From Sporosarcina sp. P13 (GTDB lineage: Bacteria > Bacillota > Bacilli > Bacillales_A > Planococcaceae): a stretch of DNA of 64,000 bases. Below are positions 25,163 through 34,491 of the stretch, in pieces. The stretch is from assembly GCF_002743055.1 (NCBI RefSeq), contig NZ_PDYM01000006.1, positions 62,001 through 126,000 on the forward strand, read 5' to 3'. Every line of letters starts with the position of its first letter. Positions within the stretch are counted from its first letter, which is position 1. A program made the translations under genes and the position numbers. Below the pieces are notes generated by a model. It saw only the letters and a program-made list of their open reading frames with translations. It made no database searches and was not told the DNA's origin.

Positions 25163-26356
25163 TCATTCCTCAAAAGGCCAAGTAGGCAACATGCGATTGA
25201 GCTTTTTATCGCTTCGTTCGCCTAGCACATATTCCGCCTGCATGATCGTGTGAATTTCTCTAGTACCCTCGTAAATTACAGGTGCTTTGGAGTTTCGTAA
25301 ATAGCGCGCGACGGGAAAGTCGTCTGAGTAGCCGTATGCGCCGTGAATTTGCATCGCGTCGTCTGCTGCTTGGTTAGCAAAATCACAAGCTTGCCACTTC
25401 GCTAGTGACGTTTCACGCGTGTTGCGGATTCCTTTGTTTTTCAACTCACCCGCACGATAGACGAGAAGTTGACTCATTTGATAGCCCGCTTCCATCTTCG
25501 CAAGCATCTGCTGTACCAATTGATGTTCTCCAATTTTCTTACCGAATGTCTCGCGTGTTTTCGCGTACTCAATACTCGCCTCAAGGCAAGCATTTAACAG
25601 ACCAACCGCACCCGCCGCCACTGTAAATCGACCGTTATCGAGCGCCGCCATGGCAATCTTGAAACCTTCACCTTCTTCACCAACTAAGTTAGCTGCTGGC
25701 ACACGAACGTCTTCGAAAAACAGTTCACCCGTATTACCTGAACGAATGCCATACTTGCCTTTAATCGCTTTCGATGAAAAGCCAGGCATCGTTCGTTCTA
25801 CAATGAATGCGCTAATGCCATGATGTTTTTTTGATTTATCGGTATACGCGAAGACAAGGAAATGATCTGCTGAATCACAAAGCGAAATCCACGTTTTCTG
25901 CCCATTGATTACATACTCATCACCATCACGCACAGCAGTCGTCTGAATCGCTGACACATCCGATCCAGCACCGGGTTCCGTTAATCCGAAGGCACCAACT
26001 TTTTCGCCTTTCGCTTGCGGAACTAAGTATTTCTGTTTTTGTTCTTCCGTCCCCCACTGCATGAGCGTCATACAATTCAGTCCAATATGCACCGAAACCG
26101 CTGTACGGAATGCAGTATCTCCACGCTCTAATTCTTCGCATAAAATAGCCAATGAATTATAATCCATGCCACTGCCGCCATACTTTTCAGGTACACAAAC
26201 CCCCATGAAACCAAGATCCGCAAGCTTTTTCCAAAGCGCAGGATCAAAGCTACCTTGCGAATCCCATTTCGCTATATGCGGCATAATTTCCGCATCAACA
26301 AATTGTCTAGCTGTTTTGCGTAACATGTTTTGTTCAGCTGTAAATGTAAAGTCCAT
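25163..26356 (-). CDS. Acyl-CoA dehydrogenase
   Basis: A 397-residue FAD-dependent acyl-CoA dehydrogenase with the three-domain layout: N-terminal helices, the flavin-binding beta domain (FGLTEPGAGSDVSAIQTT, then KTWISLCDSADHF), and the C-terminal helices with IHGAYGYSDDFPVARYLRN and the probable catalytic Glu in YEGTREIH. The segment FRTAVSVHIGL matches the position where glutaryl-CoA dehydrogenase holds its substrate-binding Arg, so glutaryl-CoA is a possible substrate; that is inference. It is the third gene behind the aldehyde and lysine dehydrogenase genes, 14 bp from the latter, and may feed the end of lysine breakdown into beta-oxidation. Confidence 0.9.
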   Translation of the reverse strand: MDFTFTAEQNMLRKTARQFVDAEIMPHIAKWDSQGSFDPALWKKLADLGFMGVCVPEKYGGSGMDYNSLAILCEELERGDTAFRTAVSVHIGLNCMTLMQWGTEEQKQKYLVPQAKGEKVGAFGLTEPGAGSDVSAIQTTAVRDGDEYVINGQKTWISLCDSADHFLVFAYTDKSKKHHGISAFIVERTMPGFSSKAIKGKYGIRSGNTGELFFEDVRVPAANLVGEEGEGFKIAMAALDNGRFTVAAGAVGLLNACLEASIEYAKTRETFGKKIGEHQLVQQMLAKMEAGYQMSQLLVYRAGELKNKGIRNTRETSLAKWQACDFANQAADDAMQIHGAYGYSDDFPVARYLRNSKAPVIYEGTREIHTIMQAEYVLGERSDKKLNRMLPTWPFEE

Positions 26357-26370
26357 CTCCGTTTCCCCCT

Positions 26371-27519
26371 TTACGATGACTGCTCTTCAATTATTACACC
26401 GCGTTTTTTCATTTCTTCAATATAGAGATTTCCAGGCACAATTTGTTCGGGTGGATACGCGCCTCTTTTTGTGATGACGCCGTTACCAATCATCTGTGCC
26501 ACAACGGAAATCGTATTAGCCGTCGCAAGTGCCATTGCGGTTTCATTCGTCGATTGGTCTTTTTCAGTAATCATATTGAACGTCACCGTTTTCGACTGCC
26601 CCTCCTTCGTTCCACTAACGATGACACGTAATAATACTGCGTCCGACTTGTCGCCAAGACGTAATTGGGGTGTCAAATGTTCTAGCATAACATCACGCAC
26701 GCGCAGTGGTTTGCCATCTACTTGGATTACTGATTCTCTCGACAACAAACCGAGATCAACTAATAACTTCATCTTTTCTGCATGCCCAGGATAACGAATC
26801 GTCTTATATTCTAGCGTCTCAATCATAGGGAATGATTCTAGCAACGTTGAAGTTCCACCTGATGTATGGAAGGCTTCCATCGTGCCATAACCAGTAAACT
26901 CAAGTGACTCTACTTCAGATAGTGAAGGCAATTCGACCACATGTCCTTGACGAATGACGCGAGAAGTATCTGTGTAATGATCAAATAATCCTTCCAATGA
27001 AAAGACGACATTGTAATTGAGTGGTGGCTCAGGTTTTACAGGTACGCCCCCGACGTAGAGCTTGATCTCGCTCGTTTCATCAAGTGTCGAAGCCCCATAA
27101 CCCGCTAAAATATTGATCATACCTGGTGCCACACCTAGATCCGGAATGAGCGTTACACCTTTAGCAACCGCTTGTTCATGCAATGCCAAGACTTTATCCG
27201 TTGCGCCACCGATATGTCCACCTAAATCGACAACATGTACACCGCGTTCGACTGCACAGCGAGCAACTTTTTCATTGAACGTATAAAATAGTGCATTGAC
27301 GACGATATCTCCAAGTCCAATGACGTCGCTCAACTGCACGTCGTTTCTGGCATCTAGTAAGAGAATATCGAGTTTATCGGACATTAGTTGCTCCGCAAAA
27401 TCTTCCGCCTGCCGAATGGCTCGGTCCGCCAAATAAACTTTTTTCACTTCATCGTGCTTCACTAAATCTCGAACTACTTCTTTTCCCATTAATCCGGCAC
27501 CTAATACGACAACTTTCAT
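26371..27519 (-). CDS. Saccharopine dehydrogenase-family protein, probable L-lysine 6-dehydrogenase
   Basis: A 382-residue protein with an N-terminal Rossmann fold ([17 protein letters not shown]), [20 protein letters not shown], and the [16 protein letters not shown] and [20 protein letters not shown] stretches typical of the lysine 6-dehydrogenase (LysDH) branch. LysDH oxidises the epsilon-amino group of lysine with NAD+, giving 2-aminoadipate 6-semialdehyde and ammonia. The gene lies between an aldehyde dehydrogenase gene, which would oxidise that semialdehyde, and an acyl-CoA dehydrogenase gene. The context supports the call, though saccharopine-type activity cannot be excluded. AAGGGATGGG lies three bases before ATG 27519. 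Confidence 0.82.
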   Translation of the reverse strand: MKVVVLGAGLMGKEVVRDLVKHDEVKKVYLADRAIRQAEDFAEQLMSDKLDILLLDARNDVQLSDVIGLGDIVVNALFYTFNEKVARCAVERGVHVVDLGGHIGGATDKVLALHEQAVAKGVTLIPDLGVAPGMINILAGYGASTLDETSEIKLYVGGVPVKPEPPLNYNVVFSLEGLFDHYTDTSRVIRQGHVVELPSLSEVESLEFTGYGTMEAFHTSGGTSTLLESFPMIETLEYKTIRYPGHAEKMKLLVDLGLLSRESVIQVDGKPLRVRDVMLEHLTPQLRLGDKSDAVLLRVIVSGTKEGQSKTVTFNMITEKDQSTNETAMALATANTISVVAQMIGNGVITKRGAYPPEQIVPGNLYIEEMKKRGVIIEEQSS

Positions 27520-27543
27520 CTGCCCATCCCTTCTTCCTGTAGT

Positions 27544-29019
27544 TCATTCCGTATCAATTTGTGCACGTTGCAATTTACCACTGTAATCAATATATATGCT
27601 CTTCCATTCCGTAAAGACATCAAGCGCTGCAACACCCGAATCCCGATGACCATTACCCGTTCCTTTCGTCCCACCGAACGGTAAATGAATTTCTGCGCCT
27701 GTCGTTCCTGCGTTAATATAGACGATTCCTGTATCCAAATCGCGTTGTGCACGGAACACTTTATTAACATCTTGCGAGAAAATCGAACTCGACAAGCCGT
27801 ACTTTACGCTATTATTCACTTCGATCGCTTCATCAAGGCTGCCGACTGTAATGAGCGAAACGACTGGACCAAAAATTTCTTCTTGTGCGAGGCGACTATC
27901 CCATGCCACATCTACGAATAACGTCGGCTCGAAATAATGACCATTCGCAAAGTCTCCTTCATTTAAAACACTTCCACCTGCCACTAGCTTCGCACCTTCT
28001 TGCTTACCTATTTCAATATAGCTCTCTATTTTCTCAAGTGCTTTCGCGTTAATAACAGGACCGACTTTTACCGATTCATCCAGCCCGTCACCCATCGTCA
28101 ATTCTTTCATACTTTCAATTAGTCGCGCTTGCAGTCGCTCCTTGACCGCTTCATGAACAATTACCCGGCTACATGCCGTACAGCGCTGCCCAGCCGTTCC
28201 GAACGCACTCCATAAAATACCTTCAACTGCTAACTCAAGATCTGCATCATCCATGACAATGACCGCATTTTTACCGCCCATTTCCAATGAAACCTTCTTC
28301 AAATGGCGACCACCAAGCTCCGCCACATGACGACCTGTTTCCGTTGACCCGGTAAATGAAATGACCCGTACATCCGGATGTTCAATCAACGCTGTTCCAA
28401 CATCAGCACCCGACCCAAAGACGATATTCGCTACACCATGCGGCAAGCATGCCTCTTCAAAGATCAATGCCATTTCATACGCCATTAACGGAGTTTCCGT
28501 TGCCGGTTTCCAAATGAACGTATTACCCGCCACAATGGCCGGGAACGATTTCCACGTCGCAATCGCAATCGGGAAGTTCCAAGGTGTGATCAAGCCAACG
28601 ACGCCAATAGGAGCACGTACGCTCATTGCGAATTTGTCTTGTAGTTCAGACGGTACCGTTTCGCCAAATAGCCGACGCCCTTCTCCCGCCATATAAAAGG
28701 CCATGTCAATTCCTTCCTGTACTTCGCCACGAGCTTCTTCTATTACTTTACCCATTTCTTTCGTCAGTACTTGCGCGAGATGTTCTTTTTTTTCTTTCAT
28801 CAGTCGGCCAATTTCATATAAGTAGTCCGCACGTTTCGGTGCCGGTACAAGCGCCCATTGCTTCTGCGCCTTCTTCGCAGCTGCCACCGCTTGCTTAACG
28901 TCTTCTTCTGTAGAAAGCGGTACTTGCGCTAGCACTTCTCCGTTCGCTGGATTAACCACAGCTCCATAGTTCGCCGCCTCTTTTTGCCATGTTCCATCGA
29001 TGTAGTTAGTAAGTTTCAT
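27544..29019 (-). CDS. NAD(P)-dependent aldehyde dehydrogenase (probable aminoadipate semialdehyde dehydrogenase)
   Basis: A 491-residue ALDH-superfamily enzyme. Visible motifs are [32 protein letters not shown], the general base Glu in VSLEMGGKN, the nucleophile Cys in [22 protein letters not shown] and [12 protein letters not shown]. It is the first gene of the three-gene minus-strand operon with lysine dehydrogenase and acyl-CoA dehydrogenase, which points to oxidation of 2-aminoadipate 6-semialdehyde; the sequence alone would allow other aldehydes. AAAGGGG precedes ATG 29019 by eight bases. Upstream lies the A-B-B repeat block. Confidence 0.9.
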   Translation of the reverse strand: MKLTNYIDGTWQKEAANYGAVVNPANGEVLAQVPLSTEEDVKQAVAAAKKAQKQWALVPAPKRADYLYEIGRLMKEKKEHLAQVLTKEMGKVIEEARGEVQEGIDMAFYMAGEGRRLFGETVPSELQDKFAMSVRAPIGVVGLITPWNFPIAIATWKSFPAIVAGNTFIWKPATETPLMAYEMALIFEEACLPHGVANIVFGSGADVGTALIEHPDVRVISFTGSTETGRHVAELGGRHLKKVSLEMGGKNAVIVMDDADLELAVEGILWSAFGTAGQRCTACSRVIVHEAVKERLQARLIESMKELTMGDGLDESVKVGPVINAKALEKIESYIEIGKQEGAKLVAGGSVLNEGDFANGHYFEPTLFVDVAWDSRLAQEEIFGPVVSLITVGSLDEAIEVNNSVKYGLSSSIFSQDVNKVFRAQRDLDTGIVYINAGTTGAEIHLPFGGTKGTGNGHRDSGVAALDVFTEWKSIYIDYSGKLQRAQIDTE

Positions 29020-29149
29020 CCGTCTTGCCCCTTTCCATTTACAGTTTTCTCGTAATTGCCCTTATTAGAATTATTCGACAATATATCATCCTATTCCTTC
29101 ATTACGAGACTTATTCTGGATTTTCCACAAGTCTAGTTGTAAAAGTATT

Positions 29150-29835
29150 CTTCATTGTACTCACTTCAACGCTGGTGAAGTAGGCCTGTTTAATAGGGGG
29201 ATCTGGGGAGAGAGTTAGTAATTTCTAGACAATTCAATACACTTCTGTATGTGGAGAAGTAATTCATCATTGTACCCACTGCGGCGCTGGCGGATGGCTC
29301 CCGCAATGAGCCAGACAGGAAGACCGCCTATCTGTCTCATCGCTCCGCCTACCGCTTGTAAGGCGCCTTCGTTTGGTGAGGGGGAGTAAGTAGCATAGCT
29401 CTTTGAAGTTAGTAAGGGACTCAGTAATTTCTAGACACTTCTATCCGCTTCTGAATTTTGTTAAGTAATCATCACTGTACCCACTTCGGCGCTGGCGGAT
29501 GGCTCCCGCAATGAGCCAGACAGGAAGACCGCCTATCTGTCTCATTGCTACGCCTACCGCTTGTAAGGCGCCTTCGTTTAGTGAAGAGAAGTATGTAACA
29601 TAGTACTTTAAAGTTTAAAAGTGAATGTTACTATGTATCAAAGACTACTAAAAATACACTGTACTCAATAGCGTAGGCACAACTGCGGGGTCGGCCGAAA
29701 CAAAGAGACGGCTAGCGTGAACTTTCGCTAGCTGGCTCTTTGTGGGAGGCAATCCCCCACGTGCCGAAGCGATGATAGAAAGCTGATCTGCACTAACTTC
29801 AGAACCGTAAAAAAGTCGAGCAACGACCCACCACA
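29150..29835 (-). repeat. Composite structured repeat A-B-B, one unit in inverse orientation
   Basis: Read on the minus strand this block has the same order as the 4.8-6.0 kb block: A (29788-29689), B (29573-29486), B (29368-29281). The inner A stem is ACAAAGAG/CTCTTTGT at 29700-29707 and 29736-29743. The outer A arms are degraded (GATCAGC against GCCGACC). In B the arms that read AATAAG/CTTATT at 5 kb are AATGAG/CTCATT here, so the change on one side is matched on the other. Homology begins just past the terminator of the SEC-C gene (GTTGCTCGA) and fades near 29150. No gene is seen in this roughly 870-bp gap. Confidence 0.85.
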
Positions 29836-29837
29836 AC

Positions 29838-29881
29838 AAAAAAACACCACAACCAGTCGTATAAACGACCAGCCGTGATGG
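29838..29881 (-). terminator. Intrinsic terminator of the SEC-C gene
   Basis: The minus strand folds CCATCACGGCTGGTCG against CGACTGGTTGTGGTG (about 15 bp, several G-U pairs, 6-nt loop), followed by TTTTTTTGTTG. It starts about 14 bp behind the stop at 29895. Confidence 0.82.
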
Positions 29882-29894
29882 TTATTAACGTAAC

Positions 29895-31745
29895 TTACAG
29901 CATAAACCAAATATAATGCGCCTCATCCGGAGTACCCGGCTTAACCGAAGCACTCTTCGGGAAAGGAGCCTTCTCAGCACCCGCATGAATCAACGCACCC
30001 ACATACGGATTCAACCGCTCCGCCTTCTTGAAAAACTCCGCACTGTGTTCAGATTCCCCTTGCGTCTTGTCCATCTCAATCAACCACGCCAAATAATGAT
30101 ACGCTGCATCCTCTTGCGAAATCTCTGCACACGCCTCATGCACTCGCTCCGCCTGTTCAATTTCGTCCTGATAAATCAACGACGCAATCGCCAAATAGCG
30201 AACCCCTTGATGATCATGAAGATCCAACGTCAACAAACGCATGAACAATTCACTCGACTCTGTATAACGCTCATTGCTATAAAGCCACACACCATAACTT
30301 AATAAACTGCGTAAATACGGACGGTTCGGCGCGAAAGCCCAAGCATCTTCCGCTTGATTATTGAACTGCTTTTCACCTGAGAAAATTGCTTGCTTGAACA
30401 GCTTTTCTTTTTCTTCTAGCGCCTCTGTAAATTCTGCTTGTAACAACAACGCATCCACATTCGTCGGATCTGCACCAAATGCTTGCAGCGCAAAGTCATG
30501 ACGTTGCTCAACAGTCTCCGCATTATATGCCATATAACAAAGCATCTGCGCTTCTTGTTGTTGATTTTCCGGCTCAAATGGTTTTTGAATCGCTTGCTGA
30601 ATGAATGCTTGCGCTTCTTCTAGCGTCTCGAAATTGTTTTTCAACGACAGCATATGCACTTGCCAATTCGTTTGCTCCGTTGGACGTGGATCCGTTCCAA
30701 CATAATACGCAACACCTGAATTTCCTTCATTCATCATTTGTTCTAAATCATCGACCTTACCTTTCAACGCATCGGTATGTTTTCTATAAGAAGACACCGA
30801 CACACCAAACATCTTACCGACTTCCGTTTGCGTATACGTATTCGGCATCATCTCTAGATCCACAGCTAGTTGGAACGCAGCGGCCGCTAATACTTCAGGC
30901 TTACGGAACTTCGGCTGTTCATCTGTAAAGTAATACGCCATCAATGAAAGCAACATTTCATATGCGCCCGGATACAGTTCTTCACTCTCTAATTTCGCAT
31001 CTACTATTTCAACTACTTCACGTTGAAGCGGCGTAAAGTTTTGTTCCACAACATCAGTCAATGTCTGTGCATCTAATTTACAAATAAATTCATAAATGTC
31101 CACGAGATGGTTTTTGAAGAATTCAAAACTATTATTTTCGTCAGCTGTTTCAGCAAGTTTCTGTACCTGTGAAACTAACTCTTTGCTCATATGTTCATTG
31201 ACAGCTATTGCAGAGATCGGCATGACATGGCGTTCATCATTGCGCAATTCCTCAAGCACAATCGCAAGCACAGCCTTTACGTCACTCGGCTCCCCCGGCT
31301 CTTTGGCCAACAAATACTCGCCTTCTCCAAGAATTTCTTTCATATGGTACACTTGCTCATCTGCGGAAACGACTTCAGCAAATGTAATGAATGAATTTTG
31401 CCAGCTTTTTAGTATATTGCGTACCGCTTTATTTTGCGTGCGATTCAACGCTTTTACGAGATGACGACGCCACAAATCTTTTCGGACTATGAAGAAATAA
31501 TAATCACTAACATTCGTCACTAACTCTTCTTCCTGCATCCAGTCGCCTAGACGTGCAGCCCACTCCTTCAATAAAACCTCCAACGCCCGCACTTCTGCAG
31601 GTGCCAATGACGTTTCATAATAACTGTTCAGCACACTTCTCAGTTCTATTTGAATTTGATTAGTGCCCGGCTCGCTCGTTTTCCCACAACATTCCTGAAC
31701 AATTTTCCCACTTTCGCATGGGCATTTTTCATTATTCCCCATCAC
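29895..31745 (-). CDS. SEC-C motif protein with TPR-like C-terminus
   Basis: A roughly 616-residue cytosolic protein. The N-terminus carries the zinc-binding SEC-C motif CPCESGKIVQECCG (residues about 8-21), as found at the end of SecA and in many stand-alone proteins. A long helical region follows, with a helix-turn-helix-like stretch (TYTQTEVGKMFGVSVSSYRK, near residue 310). The C-terminal third has TPR-like helices (LLSYGVWLYSNERYTESSEL, then YLAIASLIYQDEIEQAERVH). A scaffold or chaperone-adaptor role is possible but unproven. The start could be GTG 31745, ATG 31742 or GTG 31754; AAAAGG lies 11 bases before the first. Confidence 0.72.
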   Translation of the reverse strand: MMGNNEKCPCESGKIVQECCGKTSEPGTNQIQIELRSVLNSYYETSLAPAEVRALEVLLKEWAARLGDWMQEEELVTNVSDYYFFIVRKDLWRRHLVKALNRTQNKAVRNILKSWQNSFITFAEVVSADEQVYHMKEILGEGEYLLAKEPGEPSDVKAVLAIVLEELRNDERHVMPISAIAVNEHMSKELVSQVQKLAETADENNSFEFFKNHLVDIYEFICKLDAQTLTDVVEQNFTPLQREVVEIVDAKLESEELYPGAYEMLLSLMAYYFTDEQPKFRKPEVLAAAAFQLAVDLEMMPNTYTQTEVGKMFGVSVSSYRKHTDALKGKVDDLEQMMNEGNSGVAYYVGTDPRPTEQTNWQVHMLSLKNNFETLEEAQAFIQQAIQKPFEPENQQQEAQMLCYMAYNAETVEQRHDFALQAFGADPTNVDALLLQAEFTEALEEKEKLFKQAIFSGEKQFNNQAEDAWAFAPNRPYLRSLLSYGVWLYSNERYTESSELFMRLLTLDLHDHQGVRYLAIASLIYQDEIEQAERVHEACAEISQEDAAYHYLAWLIEMDKTQGESEHSAEFFKKAERLNPYVGALIHAGAEKAPFPKSASVKPGTPDEAHYIWFML

Positions 31746-31841
31746 ATCGAACACAACCTTTTCTTTTTACTATAACACAAAAAAAAGAAGCTCAGCATGC
31801 CAAGAGGCACACAGAGCTTCCCATTCCAGTTTTCGGAATTT

Positions 31842-33329
31842 TCAATCTTCATTTTTTACTGGAGTAAATGTAGGTGGCACGACACGTTTAATAAACAATG
31901 AAAGGACTAACGCACCTACTGTAATGAGTGTGGAGATGAAAAATGCGTGATTGACACCATCAAGCATCGCCATACGCTTAATTTCTTCTGTCATCGATGT
32001 AATATCGACACCAGAAGCAGCCAACTCATTCGCTTGCGCGGCAGCTGACTTTTCAAGACGATTCGTCATGATTGTCAGCAAGAGCGCGGAACCAATTGCA
32101 CCGGACACTTGTTGCAACGTATTGTTCATTGCAGTACCGTGCGGATTAGATTTCATCGGCAATGAATTCATCCCATTCGTCATGATCGGCATGGTAACCA
32201 TGGATAAACCGAACATCCGGATCGTATAAATCATCATCAAATAATAATAACCCGTATCGATTTCCAAACGGCTCAGATAAAAGGTTGACACTGCGGTTAT
32301 TGTCAACCCAGTGTAAGCAAGCGCGCGTGGTCCATATTTATCGAACAATTTACCCGTAATCGGCGACATAACTCCCATAATAATTGCACCCGGTAACAAC
32401 AGAAGCCCTGCATGCAACGGTGAAATACCGCGAACACTTTGTACGTACAGCGGTGTTAAAATCATACCCGAAAACATCGCAATAGAAAGTACAATCGAAA
32501 TAGCGGATGCTAATGCGAACATCGGGTGCTTATAAATTTTGAAATCGAGCATCGGTTCTTTCATATTCAACTGCTTCACTACGAAAATAATAAGCGCTAA
32601 CGTCCCGATAGCAATCGTGCTGTATACTTCTATCGCTCCCCAGCCCTTTTCACCAGCGGTACTAAAGCCATACAATAGCCCACCAAAACCGATACTAGAT
32701 AGCACAAGTGATAAGAAATCTAATTTCACATCACGATTCGGTGTGATATTCTTCATTTTGAAAATCGCAATGACAATCGTCAATAAAGAAATTGGCAAGA
32801 CAATCACAAACAGCATATGCCATGAATAATGCTCAACTACCCAACCGGACAACGTCGGTCCAATAGCAGGTGCAGTGAACATAACTAAACCAAACATACC
32901 AAGCGCTGTCCCACGTTTCTCAATCGGAAACGCTGTTAACATAACATTCATCAGCAACGGCATCATCAATGCAGATCCACATGCTTGAATCATGCGGGAT
33001 ACAATTAATAGATTAAACGTCGGTGCAATAATCGCTAGGAATGTACCTAGTGAAAACAAGATCATCGCTGTTAAGAAGATCTTTTTATTCGTAAACTTTT
33101 GTATGAAAAATGCACTCGCAGGAATCAAAATACCGTTGACAAGCATAAATCCAGTCGTCAGCCACTGAACATCTGACGGACGAATCGCAAACTCCTCCAT
33201 GATGACTGGCAGTGCAATATTAAGTAATGTGTTGTTAAGAATGGCAACAAAGGCCCCGATGAATAAAATCGCAATGACCCCATAAGGAGGGTTTTCATGC
33301 AATTTCTTAATATCTAATGATTCTTCCAT
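31842..33329 (-). CDS. DHA2-family MFS drug exporter
   Basis: A 495-residue multidrug exporter with about 14 hydrophobic segments. It shares LNNTLLNIALPVIMEEF (motif D1), SRMIQACGSALMMPLLMNV and the motif C region GPTLSGWVVEHYSWHMLF with the paralogue at 18873-20339. It is divergent from a TetR-family gene, the usual arrangement in which the regulator represses the pump until a drug binds. A sigma-A-type promoter (TTGAAA-17-TAAAAT) lies in the 173-bp gap and overlaps a candidate operator. AGGAGG lies before ATG 33329. Confidence 0.92.
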   Translation of the reverse strand: MEESLDIKKLHENPPYGVIAILFIGAFVAILNNTLLNIALPVIMEEFAIRPSDVQWLTTGFMLVNGILIPASAFFIQKFTNKKIFLTAMILFSLGTFLAIIAPTFNLLIVSRMIQACGSALMMPLLMNVMLTAFPIEKRGTALGMFGLVMFTAPAIGPTLSGWVVEHYSWHMLFVIVLPISLLTIVIAIFKMKNITPNRDVKLDFLSLVLSSIGFGGLLYGFSTAGEKGWGAIEVYSTIAIGTLALIIFVVKQLNMKEPMLDFKIYKHPMFALASAISIVLSIAMFSGMILTPLYVQSVRGISPLHAGLLLLPGAIIMGVMSPITGKLFDKYGPRALAYTGLTITAVSTFYLSRLEIDTGYYYLMMIYTIRMFGLSMVTMPIMTNGMNSLPMKSNPHGTAMNNTLQQVSGAIGSALLLTIMTNRLEKSAAAQANELAASGVDITSMTEEIKRMAMLDGVNHAFFISTLITVGALVLSLFIKRVVPPTFTPVKNED

Positions 33330-33370
33330 AGTATCCTCCTCTGTGTACTTATAAAGTATATCAGAATTTA

Positions 33371-33399
33371 ATTTTATACCTACAGTCCAACTATTTCAA
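33371..33399 (-). promoter_or_regulatory. Promoter of the DHA2 exporter gene
   Basis: On the minus strand TTGAAA (33399-33394), a 17-bp spacer and TAAAAT (33376-33371), about 42 bp before the ATG at 33329. Confidence 0.6.
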
Positions 33400-33461
33400 C
33401 TACATAAGCTCAATCGCCCAAAATAGTTGATATGATAACCTTTACTAGTTAATATACTAGT
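33388..33461. promoter_or_regulatory. Candidate TetR operator region between divergent genes
   Basis: The 9-bp inverted repeat CAACTATTT (33388-33396) and AAATAGTTG (33421-33429) touches the -35 boxes of both divergent promoters. A second pair, ACTAGT-6-ACTAGT (33444-33461), brackets the -10 of the tetR promoter. Either could be the regulator's binding site; the assignment is inferred from position. Confidence 0.5.
33427..33455 (+). promoter_or_regulatory. Promoter of the tetR gene
   Basis: TTGATA (33427-33432), a 17-bp spacer and TAATAT (33450-33455), 48 bp before ATG 33503. Confidence 0.6.
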
Positions 33462-33502
33462 TAGACCAACAGTATAAAATTCTAAAGAACAGGTGATAGA
33501 GG

Positions 33503-34378
33503 ATGAAAGATCGAAAGAAACTTGTCTTACAAACCGCTAAAAAATTATTTATCGAAAATGGCTTTCAAGCAACTTCTATTCAAGACATCTTGGATGAAGC
33601 ACATATTTCGAAAGGTACATTCTATAATTACTTTTCATCCAAAAATGAGTGCTTGATGGCGATCTTGCGTGACGCGTATTATCTATCTTTCTTGCGACGC
33701 AACGAACTAGCGATTGGCAAAGACCTTAGCAACCCGCAATTACTTTCTGAGCAGATTCATATCCGCCTTTCAATGAATCGTGAACAAAATCTGTTGCCCC
33801 TTTTTGAAACCGTAGTACACTCATCAGATGATGAATTACGGGAATTTGTTAAACAGATGCACTATCGCGAGCTAGCATGGATTGCCAAACGATTAGTGGA
33901 CATCTACGGTAAAGAATTAAAAGTTTATGCGTTCGATTGTGCGTCAATGATGTTCGGTTTCATTCAACATTCATTAGGCGTCTGGAAAAGCTCGACCACG
34001 GAGACGCTGGATACAAAACAGCTAGTGGACTTCGTGATGCAGCGAATGGAAGTCGTCGTACCCGATATAATCCAGCAGAATACACGATTTTTATCGCAAG
34101 AAATTGTCGAAAGGATCCTGACAGGTGCAGAGATGCATCCGGTGACACAGGATGTATTGGTTGAGAAGATGCAGACGTTTGTTGGGGAGTTACCTGAAAG
34201 CACTGGCAAACAGTACGGTCAGTTTTTAGTAGAAGAACTTTCGTCGGATACGCCCCGCAACTATATGCTCGAATCCGTCGTCCGATCGTTCCGCCAAGCA
34301 TTCGAAGGTTCCGAGTTTCAGTTGCAAGCAGTCGAACTATCCGCCGCTGTGTGGTTGTTTATTCATAAGACGGAATAA
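33503..34378 (+). CDS. TetR/AcrR-family transcriptional regulator
   Basis: A 291-residue regulator. The N-terminal DNA-binding domain is at about residues 5-50 (LVLQTAKKLFIENGFQATSI, ILDEAHISKGTFYNYFSSKN), and the rest is a long helical ligand-binding region, larger than the usual 200-residue TetR proteins. It is divergent from the DHA2 exporter, so it probably represses that gene and itself. A ribosome binding site (AGGTGATAGAGG) precedes ATG 33503. The downstream terminator is shared with the convergent dehydrogenase operon. Confidence 0.9.
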   Translation: MKDRKKLVLQTAKKLFIENGFQATSIQDILDEAHISKGTFYNYFSSKNECLMAILRDAYYLSFLRRNELAIGKDLSNPQLLSEQIHIRLSMNREQNLLPLFETVVHSSDDELREFVKQMHYRELAWIAKRLVDIYGKELKVYAFDCASMMFGFIQHSLGVWKSSTTETLDTKQLVDFVMQRMEVVVPDIIQQNTRFLSQEIVERILTGAEMHPVTQDVLVEKMQTFVGELPESTGKQYGQFLVEELSSDTPRNYMLESVVRSFRQAFEGSEFQLQAVELSAAVWLFIHKTE

Positions 34379-34444
34379 CTGTTCGATTGGTTTAGGAAAG
34401 TATATCATTGCCGCAAATACAGCCCACTAATTACGTCTATATTC

Positions 34445-34487
34445 AAAAAACGCGACTCTAGGTCTAATCCCAGAGTCGCGTTTCTTT
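34445..34487. terminator. Symmetric terminator, tetR / molybdenum cofactor operon
   Basis: AAACGCGACTCT pairs with AGAGTCGCGTTT (12-nt loop). TTTTTT follows on the minus strand and CTTTC on the plus strand, so it acts mainly for the minus-strand operon ending at 34492. Confidence 0.88.
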
Positions 34488-34491
34488 CTAT

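Noticed and set aside
29648-29910. Short minus-strand frames in the 29-kb A-B-B unit
   Set aside because: They are translations of the A hairpin and of the SEC-C gene terminator; no start signal is present.
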